Under the pieces are notes generated by a model, which did no database searches, was not told where the DNA came from, and saw nothing but the letters and a program-made list of their open reading frames with translations. Positions 8,986-19,374 of a stretch of 64,000 nt of DNA are shown here, one piece after another (within the stretch, counting starts at the first letter, position 1; every line of letters begins with the position of its first letter). The stretch covers positions 62,001 to 126,000 of the forward strand of contig NZ_LYPB01000069.1 in NCBI RefSeq assembly GCF_001653565.1. Reading direction: 5' to 3'. The position numbers and the translations under genes were made by a program. This DNA is from Paenibacillus oryzisoli (GTDB taxonomy: Bacteria > Bacillota > Bacilli > Paenibacillales > NBRC-103111).

Positions 8986-9330
8986 ACGCGGACCCCTTCC
9001 TTTACTTTACATGTTCCTTAACATGCACACTTTGAGTTAATGGCAAATTGAATCTAACATAAAATTTATCGAATTACAATATATAATTATTGTTATCACA
9101 GTAATTTGCATTGATTTCAGAATATGAATCTATACAATTGAGGGCCATCAACATTAGAGTTCTCCTAAATCAACAAACCATCGGAAATAAACTCGTTCTC
9201 TCAGGCTAGCCAACGTATAGTTGATGGATTAATTCAGCCACCGATTGTGCTCATGGTCATTTTAGACTTGTCTTGGGTGGTAGAGCCTGTATCGGCCCTC
9301 CTGGATTCCGTAGTCCATCTGCGACTACAC
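8986..9330. other. Gene-free stretch upstream of the ABC exporter
   Basis: About 340 bases without a convincing gene. The part next to the ATPase gene is AT-rich and probably holds its promoter. A small hairpin, GTAGTC (9310-9315) with GACTAC (9323-9328), lies just beyond the GH3 terminator. Nothing else was recognised. Confidence 0.5.
9010..9025. promoter_or_regulatory. Inverted repeat upstream of the ABC exporter
   Basis: CATGTT (9010-9015), CCTT, AACATG (9020-9025) lies about 25 bases before the ATPase start. It is a candidate operator, or a small leader hairpin close to the ribosome site. Confidence 0.35.
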
Positions 9331-9376
9331 AAAAAAAACGATTTTCCTCCGATCCACTAAGGTCGGAGGAAAATCG
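9331..9376 (-). terminator. Strong terminator after the GH3 gene
   Basis: A perfect 14-bp stem (9339-9352 with 9363-9376, loop 10) is followed on the minus strand by eight T residues (A-run 9331-9338). It begins 13 bases after the GH3 stop and closes the locus that starts with the kinase at 21105. Confidence 0.95.
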
Positions 9377-9388
9377 CGAAAATCCAAA

Positions 9389-11662
9389 CTATTTTTTATT
9401 AAGCTTGAGGACTGCCTTATCTAACATCTCTTCTGTCAGTGCGCCTCCGCTAAATGCAGCTAGCCCTCGAAGCGGTAAATATTTAAGAAAGGCAGCCATC
9501 ATCTCAGAACTCGAACTTTCCTCTCCATTATCTGCTGGAGAAGCGAATGGAGAATGCTGCACAAGCTCCATAATAACCGGTGCTAGTTCTGGATGCTCCA
9601 TCACGTCACCAACCGTAGAATTACGTGTAAATCTTGGCTGTATGACAACTGAAGATGTCACATGAACGGTTTCCTTCAAAGCGATGTCCGCAGAAGATTT
9701 ACCGATGAGCACCTCAAAGTCGCCTGTATCGACAACCCAATCCTGGAATTCAACGTGGTAATAAGCAAATGCTCTTTTACTTAATGTAAACGTCACTTGT
9801 TTCTCTTCACCTGGCTCGAGGGAGATCTTCCCAAAGCCTTTCAGCTCTTTATCTGGTCGGGATATATGGCTTACAACATCACGTACATACAGTTGAACGA
9901 CTTCTTTCCCAGCAAGTGTGCCACCATTCTTCACCTTAACTGACACAAGTATTTCGTCGCTGTCTTTCACATGTGTCTGATCAACAGTCAAATCGGAATA
10001 TTCAAAACTTGTATAGCTTAGGCCATGTCCAAAAGGGAATAACGGTCGCAGCATCTTTGTATCATAATAGCGATACCCGACATAAATACCTTCATTGTAC
10101 GTAACGGTATCTCCATTGCCCGGGAAATAGAGATACGATGGATTGTCACTCAATTGCACTGGAAATGTCTCGGCTAGCTTCCCGCATGGATTGGCATCGC
10201 CAAACAGCAGATCGGCAATTGCCCCCCCCATAGCCTGCCCGCCTAAATATGCCTCCAAGACACCGTTAACATTGCTAAGCCAAGACATCTCAATCGGAGC
10301 GCCGTTACTTAGCACGACAATTACGCGACCTTGTACCGCAGCGACAGCCTCAATCACTTTGATTTGATTGTCTGGAATCCGCAGATGCTGGCGGTCAAAT
10401 CCTTCTGACTCATAACGCTCGGGCAAACCAGCGAAAACAACAACGACATCCGCTTCTTTAGCAACATGGGCAGCCTCTTCGAGCAGCACTGAATTAGAAT
10501 CATCACTATCCAAGTCATACCCTTTGGCATATGTAATCACTGCCTGACTCCCCGCCGACTTGGTTAACTCCTCCATGATGTTATCCAACTTCGTAGGTTT
10601 GATGTGTGAACTGCCCCCACCTTGGTAACGAGGCTGATTGGCTAATGCCCCAACGACAGCAATGCGTCCTTCCTTCGCTAGCGGGAGAATGTTGTTCTCA
10701 TTCTTCAGCAATACCATGCTTTCCCTAGCTACTTCTCTAGCCAAGCGGTGATGTTCTTCTGCATCGTAAGATGCGTCCTGCTTCTTATGATCAACTGCCT
10801 TAAAGATTACATGGAGTAGTCGTTCAACAGCAGCGTTCAGACTCTCTTCGGAAAGTTGCCCACTTCTGACCGCATTTACGATCTTCTGGTCTCCCGAGCC
10901 GCCAGTAGATGGCATTTCCAGTTCAAGACCCGCACGCAACCCATCAACTCTCTCATTCACTGCGCCCCAGTCGGAAACAACAAATCCCTCATGTCCCCAT
11001 TCTTCCTTCAAAATATCGGTCAGCAGACGTTCATTCTCCGCACAAAATTCATCGTTAAGCTTGTTATAAGCGCACATCACGGTCCATGGCTCACCTTGTT
11101 TAACAGCTCCCTCGAAACTTGCCAAATAGATCTCGCGCAGCGTTCGTTCATCGACAATCGCGTTCGTTGACATTCGGCGGTGCTCCTGATTATTAGCAGC
11201 AAAATGCTTTAAAGATGTCCCTACGCCTTGACTTTGAACCCCTTGGATATGTGCCGCTGCCATCTCGGAGGACAAATATGGATCTTCTGAGAAATATTCG
11301 AAGTTTCGCCCGCATAGCGGCGATCTTTTGATATTGGCGCCAGGACCAAGCAAGACACCAACTTCCTCGGCCTGACACTCCTCGCCTAGCGCAACACCTA
11401 CCTTGCGAATTAGTTCTCTATCCCAAGAAGTCGCAAGCCCTGCCGCAGACGGGAAACATGTGGCCGGCACACTGTCGAAGAGGCCTAGATGATCGGCGGA
11501 AGCTCGCTGTTTGCGAAGACCGTGCGGCCCATCCGTCATCATGATGGATGGAATCCCGAGCCTCTCAATTCCTTTGGTGTTCCAAAAATCAAGACCAGAA
11601 CAGAGCCCGGCTTTTTCCTCTATTGTCATCTCAGCAACAATACCTTTTATATTACGTTTCAT
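9389..11662 (-). CDS. GH3 glycosidase (beta-glucosidase/xylosidase type)
   Basis: The 757 residues contain the GH3 (beta/alpha)8 domain (about 25-300), with MTDGPHGLR near 43 and the nucleophile D231 in VVSDWGAV. The alpha/beta sandwich (320-530) has the [12 protein letters not shown]-type loop earlier, and a fibronectin-III-like domain follows (about 570-650). A tail of roughly 80 residues contains [10 protein letters not shown], found on many Bacillota GH3 enzymes. No signal peptide, so cytoplasmic. It is the last gene of the operon, after two permeases, so it likely hydrolyses imported oligosaccharides from the non-reducing end. Substrate undetermined. Confidence 0.95.
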   Translation of the reverse strand: MKRNIKGIVAEMTIEEKAGLCSGLDFWNTKGIERLGIPSIMMTDGPHGLRKQRASADHLGLFDSVPATCFPSAAGLATSWDRELIRKVGVALGEECQAEEVGVLLGPGANIKRSPLCGRNFEYFSEDPYLSSEMAAAHIQGVQSQGVGTSLKHFAANNQEHRRMSTNAIVDERTLREIYLASFEGAVKQGEPWTVMCAYNKLNDEFCAENERLLTDILKEEWGHEGFVVSDWGAVNERVDGLRAGLELEMPSTGGSGDQKIVNAVRSGQLSEESLNAAVERLLHVIFKAVDHKKQDASYDAEEHHRLAREVARESMVLLKNENNILPLAKEGRIAVVGALANQPRYQGGGSSHIKPTKLDNIMEELTKSAGSQAVITYAKGYDLDSDDSNSVLLEEAAHVAKEADVVVVFAGLPERYESEGFDRQHLRIPDNQIKVIEAVAAVQGRVIVVLSNGAPIEMSWLSNVNGVLEAYLGGQAMGGAIADLLFGDANPCGKLAETFPVQLSDNPSYLYFPGNGDTVTYNEGIYVGYRYYDTKMLRPLFPFGHGLSYTSFEYSDLTVDQTHVKDSDEILVSVKVKNGGTLAGKEVVQLYVRDVVSHISRPDKELKGFGKISLEPGEEKQVTFTLSKRAFAYYHVEFQDWVVDTGDFEVLIGKSSADIALKETVHVTSSVVIQPRFTRNSTVGDVMEHPELAPVIMELVQHSPFASPADNGEESSSSEMMAAFLKYLPLRGLAAFSGGALTEEMLDKAVLKLNKK

Positions 11663-11700
11663 CGATTTTAACCCCTCTCATTTATGGTCCTAACTTCGGA

Positions 11701-12591
11701 TTAACCTTTCACAGCCCCAATGGTCATCCCCTTCACGAAATACTTTTGGAAAAACGGATACGCGATAAGGATCGGAATAACCGCGATGACAGCGATGGCC
11801 ATACGGAACGTTTCGCTGGGCAGCTGAGCGATCTTAGCTCCTGCGCTTGCGCTTAATTCACCATTGCTTGCAAGGAATTGTATGTCGCTCATAATGCGAT
11901 TGAGCACATTTTGCAAGCTGAACAATTGAGGATTTGTCACATAAATCAACCCGTTGTTCCAATCGTTCCAATACGCCAGCCCCTGGAATAAACCGACCGT
12001 GGCCAGAATCGGGAGTGATAGCGGCAGGACGATTTTATAATACATTTTGAATTCCGTTGCTCCGTCAATACTCGCCGATTCAAGTACCGGCACGGGGATC
12101 GTCGTCATGAAGAACGTCCGCATGAGGAGCACATTAAAGCCATTCATCAACAGCCCTGGCACGATTAATGCCCAAATCGTATTCTTCATATCCAGCAGCT
12201 GCGTGTAGACCAAATAAGTTGGAACAAGGCCTCCATTAAACAACAACGTGAAGAACAAGACGAAAGCGAAGAATGTTCCGCCTGGCAAATCCCGTCGTGA
12301 TAACGGATAGGCAAGCATTGATGTGATAGCTAAACTTACCACGGTTCCAACGATCGTAATGAGAAAGGTAATCCCGTAAGCGTTATAAATAAGCGCAGAT
12401 TGCTCCCATAGATACTGATAGGCAGTTAAACTAAAGTTTTCAGGAAAAAATGAATAGCCGTTTTGCAAAATGGTAGTCTCGTCGGTGATCGAGGACATGA
12501 CGAGCAACGCGAACGGAAGCAAGCACGTTAATGAGAATAAGATCATCACCGTATGGGCTGCCCATTGCCAACCTTGATTTTCTTTATGCAT
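11701..12591 (-). CDS. Carbohydrate ABC permease, YtcP/LplC-like
   Basis: The 296-residue inner-membrane protein has about six helices and the EAA loop (ESASIDGATEFKMYYKIVLP, about 195-214). It ends in the YFVKGMTIGAVKG motif typical of YtcP/LplC permeases. GGGGGG lies upstream of the ATG. It starts 11 bases after the LplB-like gene and precedes GH3. With that partner and the lipoprotein at 16102-17616 it forms a CUT1-type importer. The ATPase is not encoded here; relatives share MsmX. Confidence 0.95.
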   Translation of the reverse strand: MHKENQGWQWAAHTVMILFSLTCLLPFALLVMSSITDETTILQNGYSFFPENFSLTAYQYLWEQSALIYNAYGITFLITIVGTVVSLAITSMLAYPLSRRDLPGGTFFAFVLFFTLLFNGGLVPTYLVYTQLLDMKNTIWALIVPGLLMNGFNVLLMRTFFMTTIPVPVLESASIDGATEFKMYYKIVLPLSLPILATVGLFQGLAYWNDWNNGLIYVTNPQLFSLQNVLNRIMSDIQFLASNGELSASAGAKIAQLPSETFRMAIAVIAVIPILIAYPFFQKYFVKGMTIGAVKG

Positions 12592-12602
12592 GGTGATCCC
12601 CC

Positions 12603-13535
12603 CTAGAACAAAGCATTTTCTTTATTTATTTTGCGAACAACATAATTCGATACAATGACAAGCACGAATCCAACCAGTGATTGATAGAAGCCCGCCGCCG
12701 AAGACATTCCGATATTGCCCAGCTGCAGCAGTCCGCGGAATACGTATGTATCAATGACGTTCGTCGTATCGAATAAGGCGCCTGCGTTCATTGGAACTTG
12801 ATAGAATAGTCCGAAATCCGAGTAGAAAATGCGGCCAATCTGCAAGAGTGTCAGCATGATGATGACGGGAGTGATGAGCGGAATCGTGATCAAGCGGATT
12901 TGATGCCATTTGGATGCCCCATCTAGCGTCGCGGCTTCGTAATACTCTGTGTCAATTCCGATAATAGCTGCGAGGTAGATAATACACGCATAGCCGGCCC
13001 CTTTCCATGTATGAACTAGAGTTAGGATAATAGGCCAATATTTCGGCTCGTTGTACCACGAGATTGGATCTATGCCCAGCAGCGGTAAAATCGTCTTGTT
13101 CATAAATCCGCTCTCCATACTCAGCATGGAAAATACTAAATAACTAACTAAAACCATGGAGATCAGGAACGGTAAAATAATAAGACTTTGATACAATCGC
13201 GAGGCAAATTTACTTTTGATTTCATTAAGCAGAATGGCGAAAGCGACAGCAACGACAAGTCCGATCACGATAAATGCCGCATTGTATAGAAGCGTATTTC
13301 GCGTAATAATGTAGGCGTCTGACGTTTGGAAAAGGAATTTAAAATTCTGGAATCCAACCCAGTCACTCCCCCATATTCCCTTCGCGAAGTTAATGTCTTT
13401 GAAAGCAATGACAAGTCCGAACATGGGTAAGTAATTGTTGATTAACAAATAAGCAAGCCCTGGCAGCATCATGAGATATAGTGGACTGTACTTCCATATT
13501 CTCTTCACTGCTAAGCTCTGCGCGTGCTTTCTCAT
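12603..13535 (-). CDS. Carbohydrate ABC permease, LplB-like
   Basis: The 310-residue permease has the conserved YLPMFGLVIAFKDIN segment near 40-55, the EAA loop (YEAATLDGASKWHQIRLITIP) and the end RKINKENALF typical of LplB. I trimmed an upstream extension: AAAGGGGAAA precedes the ATG at 13535. It is separated from the upstream GH2 gene by a hairpin and about 175 bases, so permease expression may drop relative to the binding protein or have its own promoter. Confidence 0.94.
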   Translation of the reverse strand: MRKHAQSLAVKRIWKYSPLYLMMLPGLAYLLINNYLPMFGLVIAFKDINFAKGIWGSDWVGFQNFKFLFQTSDAYIITRNTLLYNAAFIVIGLVVAVAFAILLNEIKSKFASRLYQSLIILPFLISMVLVSYLVFSMLSMESGFMNKTILPLLGIDPISWYNEPKYWPIILTLVHTWKGAGYACIIYLAAIIGIDTEYYEAATLDGASKWHQIRLITIPLITPVIIMLTLLQIGRIFYSDFGLFYQVPMNAGALFDTTNVIDTYVFRGLLQLGNIGMSSAAGFYQSLVGFVLVIVSNYVVRKINKENALF

Positions 13536-13669
13536 ACCAGTTTCCCCTTTCAATTTCGACAAGTTGTTAGGTCTCTTTGTGTAACTTAATAGTAATCGAT
13601 CGCCCGTTCTGCTCACTACCGTTCCCACGACTTCCGATTTGCACTTTGCCGACTATCCCGCTAGTTCGA

Positions 13670-13705
13670 AAAAAGCCCCGTCAGGCCATATGGACCCAGC
13701 GAGGC
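13670..13705 (-). terminator. Intra-locus hairpin after GH2
   Basis: GCCTCG (complement of 13700-13705) pairs with CGGGGC (complement of 13675-13680), one G-U pair, and is followed by TTTTTT on the minus strand. It begins 6 bases after the GH2 stop. Probably a partial terminator between GH2 and the permeases. Confidence 0.65.
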
Positions 13706-13711
13706 AATTGA

Positions 13712-16003
13712 TTATGATTTCGAGATGATGTTCAATTCATTTTGTATGACTGGCAGCAACTCGTCAGGTATTTCGTAAAAAGCGAGCTGGGACATCTTCT
13801 CGATCGACATGACACCTTTGGTCACCTCGAAGAACGGATTGTTTGTCGTATGACCGAAATATTTGAGAAATACCCCTTTCGCATCAACATGGCTGTAGAG
13901 GTCTTCGATGGTATCATAGATGGAAAAAAAACCATCCTTTAGCTCAATTTGCCCGCCGCCGGACAGGTCGAAGTTCTCAAACCAATTAACTACATGCTTG
14001 GTTTTCTCTTCTTTGACATGAATGTAACGCTGGTCCGCTTCTATGACAGAAACCAAAAGGATTTCGTCGATATGAACGACAACCTCTTCTTGAATACCCT
14101 CTACGCGTATACGGTTTTCCCCGCGAACCAGCGTAACATCCTTCACTTCGAACATGCGGTCACTGCCCTTCATTTCCGATAGCAGCTCATTGTTGTGATA
14201 GACACGGATATGGGTCATATTCGATAAAACTACGATGTCATTCCGTTCCTGATGTCGATGAACGAATCGACGCCCGGCCAAGTATACGAATGGATCTTGA
14301 GACCAATATGCCTTGCATAAATAGAACGAATCCTTTTTCAAAGTTCGATCAATCGTAATGAGTCCTTTCAAATTCTTGCCTTTCTCCCCACCTTCATTCC
14401 GGTTTGCGCTACCGAAATCAAACATGTTCCACACATACCCGCCAAGTACATATGGCCTTTCCTCGAAAGTCTGCAGCGCGTTGTGATGAAACTTAAGCTG
14501 ATATTCTTCCGTATAATCCTGAACTTTCGGTTCGTAAGCGTGATAGTTCGGGTTGGTGTCCACGCCGTATTCGGAAACTAACACAGGAACGTTCGGACTC
14601 GTCTGGTGAAATTCATCAAGTCTCGTGCCTAAATCTTGGATCTCCCCATAATACCAACCGTAATACAGGTTATAGCCGACGAGATCCGTAAAACGATTAA
14701 TTACGCTGTCATCCGCCACCCCATTAATATTCGCCTGAACGACGAAGCGACTGCGGTCCAATTTCCTGGTGATGCCGACCAGCTTTTGGATCGTTCGATA
14801 CGTATTCTCTGTTTCCACAGCAATCGTGATTTCGTTCTGAACTCCCCAACAGTAGATGGAGCTGTGGTTGTACGCCTGCTTAATCAAGCGTTCCAACTGT
14901 TCAACCGCGTTGCGGCTCTCCAGATCTTTCGTAGACGGAATGCTAATGTACGGAATTTCAGCCCATACCAGAAGCCCGTATCGGTCACAAAGGCTGTAGA
15001 AATAGTCATCATGCTGGTAGTGAGCGAGCCGAATACTATTGGCGCCTACCTCCCTGATAAGTTCCATATCTACATCCATATGCGCTTTGGTTATGGCATT
15101 CCCTACGCCTCCGAAGTCTTGGTGTCGGCACACTCCGTTGATTTTGATTGGTTTACCGTTCAAAATGACTCCACGTTCGGAAGACAACTCAACTGTTCGA
15201 AAACCAATGTCGATTTGACGTGTATCGAGCACTTGTCCTTGCACTTTGATTGCAATATGAGCTGAATATAAGTACGGACATTCAATACCATTCCAAAGAA
15301 CTGGACTTAGGATCTCACCTGTAAAGGAAAACTCGCTATTCCCTATTAGGGCCAGCACCGAATTGTCGTGCCAAACCGTATTCCCCTCGTGATCTCTGAG
15401 CTCTACCTCTACAGATGCCTGTATCGTTCTAGAAGATTCATTCACAATCCGGCCATGAACATCGAGTTGGTAATTCCCTTCCCCCAGTGAACTCTGCGTA
15501 AGATAAACACCATCGCGTCCATTATCCATCAAATCAAAGTGAATGTCGTCCATCACTAAAAGCTTCACTTCACGGTAGAGACCTCCGAAGAAAGTAAAAT
15601 CAGCTAGCAGCGGATATACTTCATTATCATAGCTGTTATCCACTTGAATTGAGATGAGATTGTCCCCAGCTTTTAAATACGCATTTAAGGGTACACGGAA
15701 CATTGCATATCCACAGCGGCTATCCCCTGCAAGGTGGCCATTGATATACACATGGCCGATATTGCCAGCTGCACCGATCTCTAGATAATATCGTTTACCC
15801 AATTCTTCCTCGCCAATCTCTAGCGTTCTTTGATACCAACAAGCACCGCGGTAATAAGGTTCTTCTCCGCCCTGTCCATCTTTATCATTCCACGTATGTG
15901 GCAACGTAACCATTTGCCATTCTCTTAATCCCTCACTTGCGTTAGCAGGATCATTTTCTTTGGTGAACATCCAGCAATCATGAAGCAGCCTCGATTTATT
16001 CAT
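13712..16003 (-). CDS. GH2 glycoside hydrolase (beta-galactosidase/glucuronidase family)
   Basis: The 763 residues follow GH2 order: sugar-binding jelly roll (about 1-170, with LPHTWNDKDGQ), Ig-like domain (180-275), TIM barrel (280-560) and a C-terminal beta region. The acid/base is E391 in WGVQNEI and the nucleophile E478 in VSEYGVD. GVCRHQDFGGVGNA and SIRLAHYQHDD are the usual GH2 active-site loops. No signal peptide. It lies between the binding-protein and permease genes, flanked by two hairpins, so it belongs to the same regulon. Beta-galactosidase or beta-glucuronidase activity is plausible; specificity is not decidable. Confidence 0.94.
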   Translation of the reverse strand: MNKSRLLHDCWMFTKENDPANASEGLREWQMVTLPHTWNDKDGQGGEEPYYRGACWYQRTLEIGEEELGKRYYLEIGAAGNIGHVYINGHLAGDSRCGYAMFRVPLNAYLKAGDNLISIQVDNSYDNEVYPLLADFTFFGGLYREVKLLVMDDIHFDLMDNGRDGVYLTQSSLGEGNYQLDVHGRIVNESSRTIQASVEVELRDHEGNTVWHDNSVLALIGNSEFSFTGEILSPVLWNGIECPYLYSAHIAIKVQGQVLDTRQIDIGFRTVELSSERGVILNGKPIKINGVCRHQDFGGVGNAITKAHMDVDMELIREVGANSIRLAHYQHDDYFYSLCDRYGLLVWAEIPYISIPSTKDLESRNAVEQLERLIKQAYNHSSIYCWGVQNEITIAVETENTYRTIQKLVGITRKLDRSRFVVQANINGVADDSVINRFTDLVGYNLYYGWYYGEIQDLGTRLDEFHQTSPNVPVLVSEYGVDTNPNYHAYEPKVQDYTEEYQLKFHHNALQTFEERPYVLGGYVWNMFDFGSANRNEGGEKGKNLKGLITIDRTLKKDSFYLCKAYWSQDPFVYLAGRRFVHRHQERNDIVVLSNMTHIRVYHNNELLSEMKGSDRMFEVKDVTLVRGENRIRVEGIQEEVVVHIDEILLVSVIEADQRYIHVKEEKTKHVVNWFENFDLSGGGQIELKDGFFSIYDTIEDLYSHVDAKGVFLKYFGHTTNNPFFEVTKGVMSIEKMSQLAFYEIPDELLPVIQNELNIISKS

Positions 16004-16050
16004 AAGATTATCCTCTTTTCTTTAACATGGATTTGCGAGTAAAATGGCAT

Positions 16051-16087
16051 GAAAAATGCCCAATCAACCTGCAAGTTGACGGGCATT
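16051..16087 (-). terminator. Hairpin after the lipoprotein gene
   Basis: AATGCCC (16055-16061) pairs with GGGCATT (16081-16087), and TCAAC (16064-16068) with GTTGA (16075-16079). TTTTT follows on the minus strand. It lies between the binding-protein stop (16102) and GH2 start (16003). It probably protects the lipoprotein message and lowers downstream expression. Confidence 0.8.
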
Positions 16088-16101
16088 GGTAAGACGGTAA
16101 C

Positions 16102-17616
16102 TTATTTATTGTTTTTCGCCCATGCATCAAGTTGCTTTTGTTTCTCTGCAATAATTTTGTCGATTCCTGCTGATTTCAACTTAGCGATGAATTCCGGCAA
16201 GGTCTTGTCTGGATCAACGCTACCTGTTTCAAGTGGAAGTTTATACTGCGTAACAACGCTTGCCACCGCGGCATATTCCGTCTTAACCGCACTTGCATCA
16301 AATGTAAAGCCTAGTGCCTTGGATTTTAACGCCGATTTGTTGAATTGGTCCATATTGGTCCATATCTTTGGATCATTTCCGTTAAAAACATAGGACAAGA
16401 ATTGGTTGCCGAATAAATAACCCATATTCAAGTTGTAACCCGAGGTTTTCGCATCTACGCCTTGCGGGAAGTCGATCACATTGTCTGATTTCACCACGTA
16501 ATGTTGTCCCTCAATGCCCCAGTTGAACAAGTTCACGATATCTTTATCCGTATACAGCAGATTCATGAAATCCATCGCTTTTTCTTGCGCTTTGGAATTA
16601 ATCGGAATTCCCCACATGACATTGATTACGCTTGCGGTTCTCGATACAGGTGGTACCAAAGTGGATGTCACCAATGGCATACCTGCAGCAGTAGATTCCG
16701 ATTGTTCGAAGCCTAATTTCATATTAGCCAGGTACGCGAAAGCCCGATTCGACTTGATATAATCATATTGCGAAGTCTTGTTCGTTGCTGCATCTTTCAA
16801 AATCAGCCCCGAATTGTACCAGCCTCTTACCTTTTTGAGTAGCTGCGCATATTCCTGAGTCTCATATAAATTAACGACTTTCAAGTCGTTATCGTAATTC
16901 GGCAGTACACCCATCGAGTCGCCGAGATCATCATATGTGCGGTATCTGTCAAGAATGGAAACCCCAATGTTACCTGGAATAAGCGGCGTCATATTCGGTT
17001 CATTTGCTTTAATCGTTTTCAGCGTTGCTTCAACGTCGTCTAGTGTTCGGATGCTATTGACATCAATATGATACTTGTCGACAAGATCCTTCCGCATGGC
17101 TATCCCTTGACTTGAGGCAAAGTCGCGAATCGTCGGAACCGCGTAAATAGATCCGTTTATTTTCGTCGCATTTAAATAAGCGGGATCCATCGTTTTCATG
17201 ATTCCTTGACCACGCTGCTCAAGAAGTTTATCAAGCGCAATAATTTGCCCTTTCACAACCAAGCTGCTGTAATTATTGTTCCCGACAATCATGAGATCCA
17301 GCTTCTCACCACTGCTCAGCATCAAGTTCACTTGTTGATCCCAGTTTCCATAACTAATCGGGGTGAGTTTCACGGTCGCATTAATTTTCTGCTGGGTGAT
17401 TTTGTTAACTGCATCTTGAACAAGTGACATATCCTTGGGAATCGTCCCGATGACTGGAAAAGCTACATTTAATTCTGTCGTTTTCTCTGCAGGTTTCGAA
17501 GAGGCATCTCCTGTGGAAGCTGTGCTCGTGCTGCTAGCGTTATTTCCCCCACATGCAGTTAATACGATCATGGATCCAAGAATAAGTACACTTGCTGACT
17601 TTATGCTTTTTCTCAT
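16102..17616 (-). CDS. Sugar-binding lipoprotein of ABC importer (LplA/YtcQ type)
   Basis: The 504-residue protein starts with a lipoprotein signal, lipobox VLTAC, lipidated C22, followed by a Gly/Asn/Ser linker. The body is an SBP type 1 fold with the QQVNLMLSSGEKLDLM motif near 110. It sits on the outer face of the membrane and feeds the LplB/YtcP pair at 11701-13535. GGGGGA precedes the ATG. It is the first structural gene after the two-component pair (139-base gap). The usual transporter order is broken by the GH2 gene. Confidence 0.95.
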   Translation of the reverse strand: MRKSIKSASVLILGSMIVLTACGGNNASSTSTASTGDASSKPAEKTTELNVAFPVIGTIPKDMSLVQDAVNKITQQKINATVKLTPISYGNWDQQVNLMLSSGEKLDLMIVGNNNYSSLVVKGQIIALDKLLEQRGQGIMKTMDPAYLNATKINGSIYAVPTIRDFASSQGIAMRKDLVDKYHIDVNSIRTLDDVEATLKTIKANEPNMTPLIPGNIGVSILDRYRTYDDLGDSMGVLPNYDNDLKVVNLYETQEYAQLLKKVRGWYNSGLILKDAATNKTSQYDYIKSNRAFAYLANMKLGFEQSESTAAGMPLVTSTLVPPVSRTASVINVMWGIPINSKAQEKAMDFMNLLYTDKDIVNLFNWGIEGQHYVVKSDNVIDFPQGVDAKTSGYNLNMGYLFGNQFLSYVFNGNDPKIWTNMDQFNKSALKSKALGFTFDASAVKTEYAAVASVVTQYKLPLETGSVDPDKTLPEFIAKLKSAGIDKIIAEKQKQLDAWAKNNK

Positions 17617-17755
17617 AGTTTTCCCCCATTTTCATTTTGTTGCTCGCTTTCAGAAACGATACTTGGATTCATTGGCGATATCTTTATTTTACCTTCACCC
17701 CACCTCATCTTCTGCCCCGTTCACGACTTTTCATTATGCATTTGCCGACTATAAG

Positions 17756-19357
17756 TCAAAGCTCCGATTGCTGGTGCAATTGACGGTATTCATTGGGATT
17801 CATATCCGTATATTTCTTAAACATGCGGGAAAAATGCGAGAAATTCGCGTATCCGATATGTGAGGCAACCGCACTGATCGGCATCTCAGTCTTGATGAGC
17901 AGCTCTTGCGCAAGCTTAAGTCTCTCTTGAAAGAGATAGTCAGAAATGGCTAAACCTGTCTCCTTCTTAAAGATGCGGGTTAAGTAATCGGGATTAAGAA
18001 ACACGTGATTGGCAATATCTTCACGCGACAAATCCTCGGCGATGTGACGTTTAATGTAGGAAATGACGCGATTAACTACACTCTCCGATTGTTCAATGGT
18101 GCCTAAAAATTCCACCGCTCTGTCTATCGTGTGCTTCATCCACGCAAGCAAGTTCGTCACTGAACGGGTCGCTGTTTCAGTAAAGCTCAACGAAATAGAA
18201 TCGCTAAACAATTGATGCGCTTGAATGCCCTTATTTTGAAGAGCCACATACATCATCTGTTGAAAATCTTGAAAGAAAAGTTGCAGCAGCTGTGCATCCA
18301 ACCGATCTTGCTGCACCTTTTGCTCCAAATAGGCGGTTGCTTCTTGCAGCACTTTGATAAACGCCATTTCCTTCAGCATAACCGCCCATACCCCCATATT
18401 TGGCAGCTCGTGTTGTGAGAACCGGACTTGGAAGTCGGACAAGTGAAACACTTTATTATTGTAGGCGACATTACTCTTCTCAATATCGCGAAGCTGATTA
18501 ACCATCGCGTACATGTCTTGGCCATGTACAAGAGACCCCATATAACAAGAAAGATCACAATAAAAGTACTGACCGCAAGCTTCAATATAGCGTTCACACT
18601 TACTTTTCAAGAGCAATTCGAACTCAGCATGGTTGTCTGCTGGTAATATGACTAGCAATCTTCCGCTTTCGAGAGCAATGACTTGACCGTTCTGTTTACG
18701 ACCGATTATCAATTCTTCAGCAGCATTCTTGAGCGCGTATTCCATAATTTTCTCTTCGCGCAAAGTAAGCTTCTTATGCCACCTCTGCACACTAATAAGA
18801 ATAGGGACAACCGTCATCGCTTCATCATAAGGAATGTTCCGCTCCGCGGCGGCATTCCGAACCGCCTCCGCGGCTGGGGGAATTGCTTGGTTGATCAGAT
18901 CGATCCAGAAGCGCTCGATCAGCATAGGCTGGTGCTGAAACCAGAATTGGCCGTATTGACTGAACTGAGCTTGCTCCGAATCTTTTTGAATTTTATCTAT
19001 CGCTTTTTGAATCGTGTCCTCTAGTTCTGTAAAGGGAATCGGTTTTAGAATATAATCGATACTTCCCAGTTGGAGCGCTTGTTTGGCATATTTGAAATCC
19101 GCATGGCAGGTAAGGAATATCGTCAATGTCTGTGGGTACTTTTCGTTAACCCAAGCTGTCAGCTCTAGCCCATTCGCTTGCGGCATCTCAATATCACAAA
19201 GCATGATATCGATTCGCTCGCTTTTGAATACATCCTTAGCTTGTTTCACCGTAAAAGCGGAAAACACGGACGAAATCCCAAGTTTTCCCCAATTGACACC
19301 AGACCGGATTCCTTCAACAGCATGAGTCTCATCGTCAACAATAAGAAGATGAAGCAT
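17756..19357 (-). CDS. YesN-like response regulator with AraC DNA-binding domain
   Basis: The 533 residues comprise a receiver (1-125; VDDE, phospho-acceptor D55 in LCDIEMP, K near 105), a middle region of about 290 residues without clear homology (YesN-type linker), and a C-terminal AraC double helix-turn-helix (about 430-528; DYLTRIFKKETG, GYANFSHFSRMF). AAGGGGGA precedes the ATG, 17 bases after the kinase stop. It is expected to activate the lipoprotein-GH2-permease-GH3 genes downstream when phosphorylated. Confidence 0.95.
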   Translation of the reverse strand: MLHLLIVDDETHAVEGIRSGVNWGKLGISSVFSAFTVKQAKDVFKSERIDIMLCDIEMPQANGLELTAWVNEKYPQTLTIFLTCHADFKYAKQALQLGSIDYILKPIPFTELEDTIQKAIDKIQKDSEQAQFSQYGQFWFQHQPMLIERFWIDLINQAIPPAAEAVRNAAAERNIPYDEAMTVVPILISVQRWHKKLTLREEKIMEYALKNAAEELIIGRKQNGQVIALESGRLLVILPADNHAEFELLLKSKCERYIEACGQYFYCDLSCYMGSLVHGQDMYAMVNQLRDIEKSNVAYNNKVFHLSDFQVRFSQHELPNMGVWAVMLKEMAFIKVLQEATAYLEQKVQQDRLDAQLLQLFFQDFQQMMYVALQNKGIQAHQLFSDSISLSFTETATRSVTNLLAWMKHTIDRAVEFLGTIEQSESVVNRVISYIKRHIAEDLSREDIANHVFLNPDYLTRIFKKETGLAISDYLFQERLKLAQELLIKTEMPISAVASHIGYANFSHFSRMFKKYTDMNPNEYRQLHQQSEL

Positions 19358-19374
19358 GATGGTTCCCCCTTCTT

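Noticed and set aside
14636-15265. 209-residue plus-strand frame inside GH2
   Set aside because: It is antisense to the GH2 catalytic core, has no ribosome site and no recognisable family.
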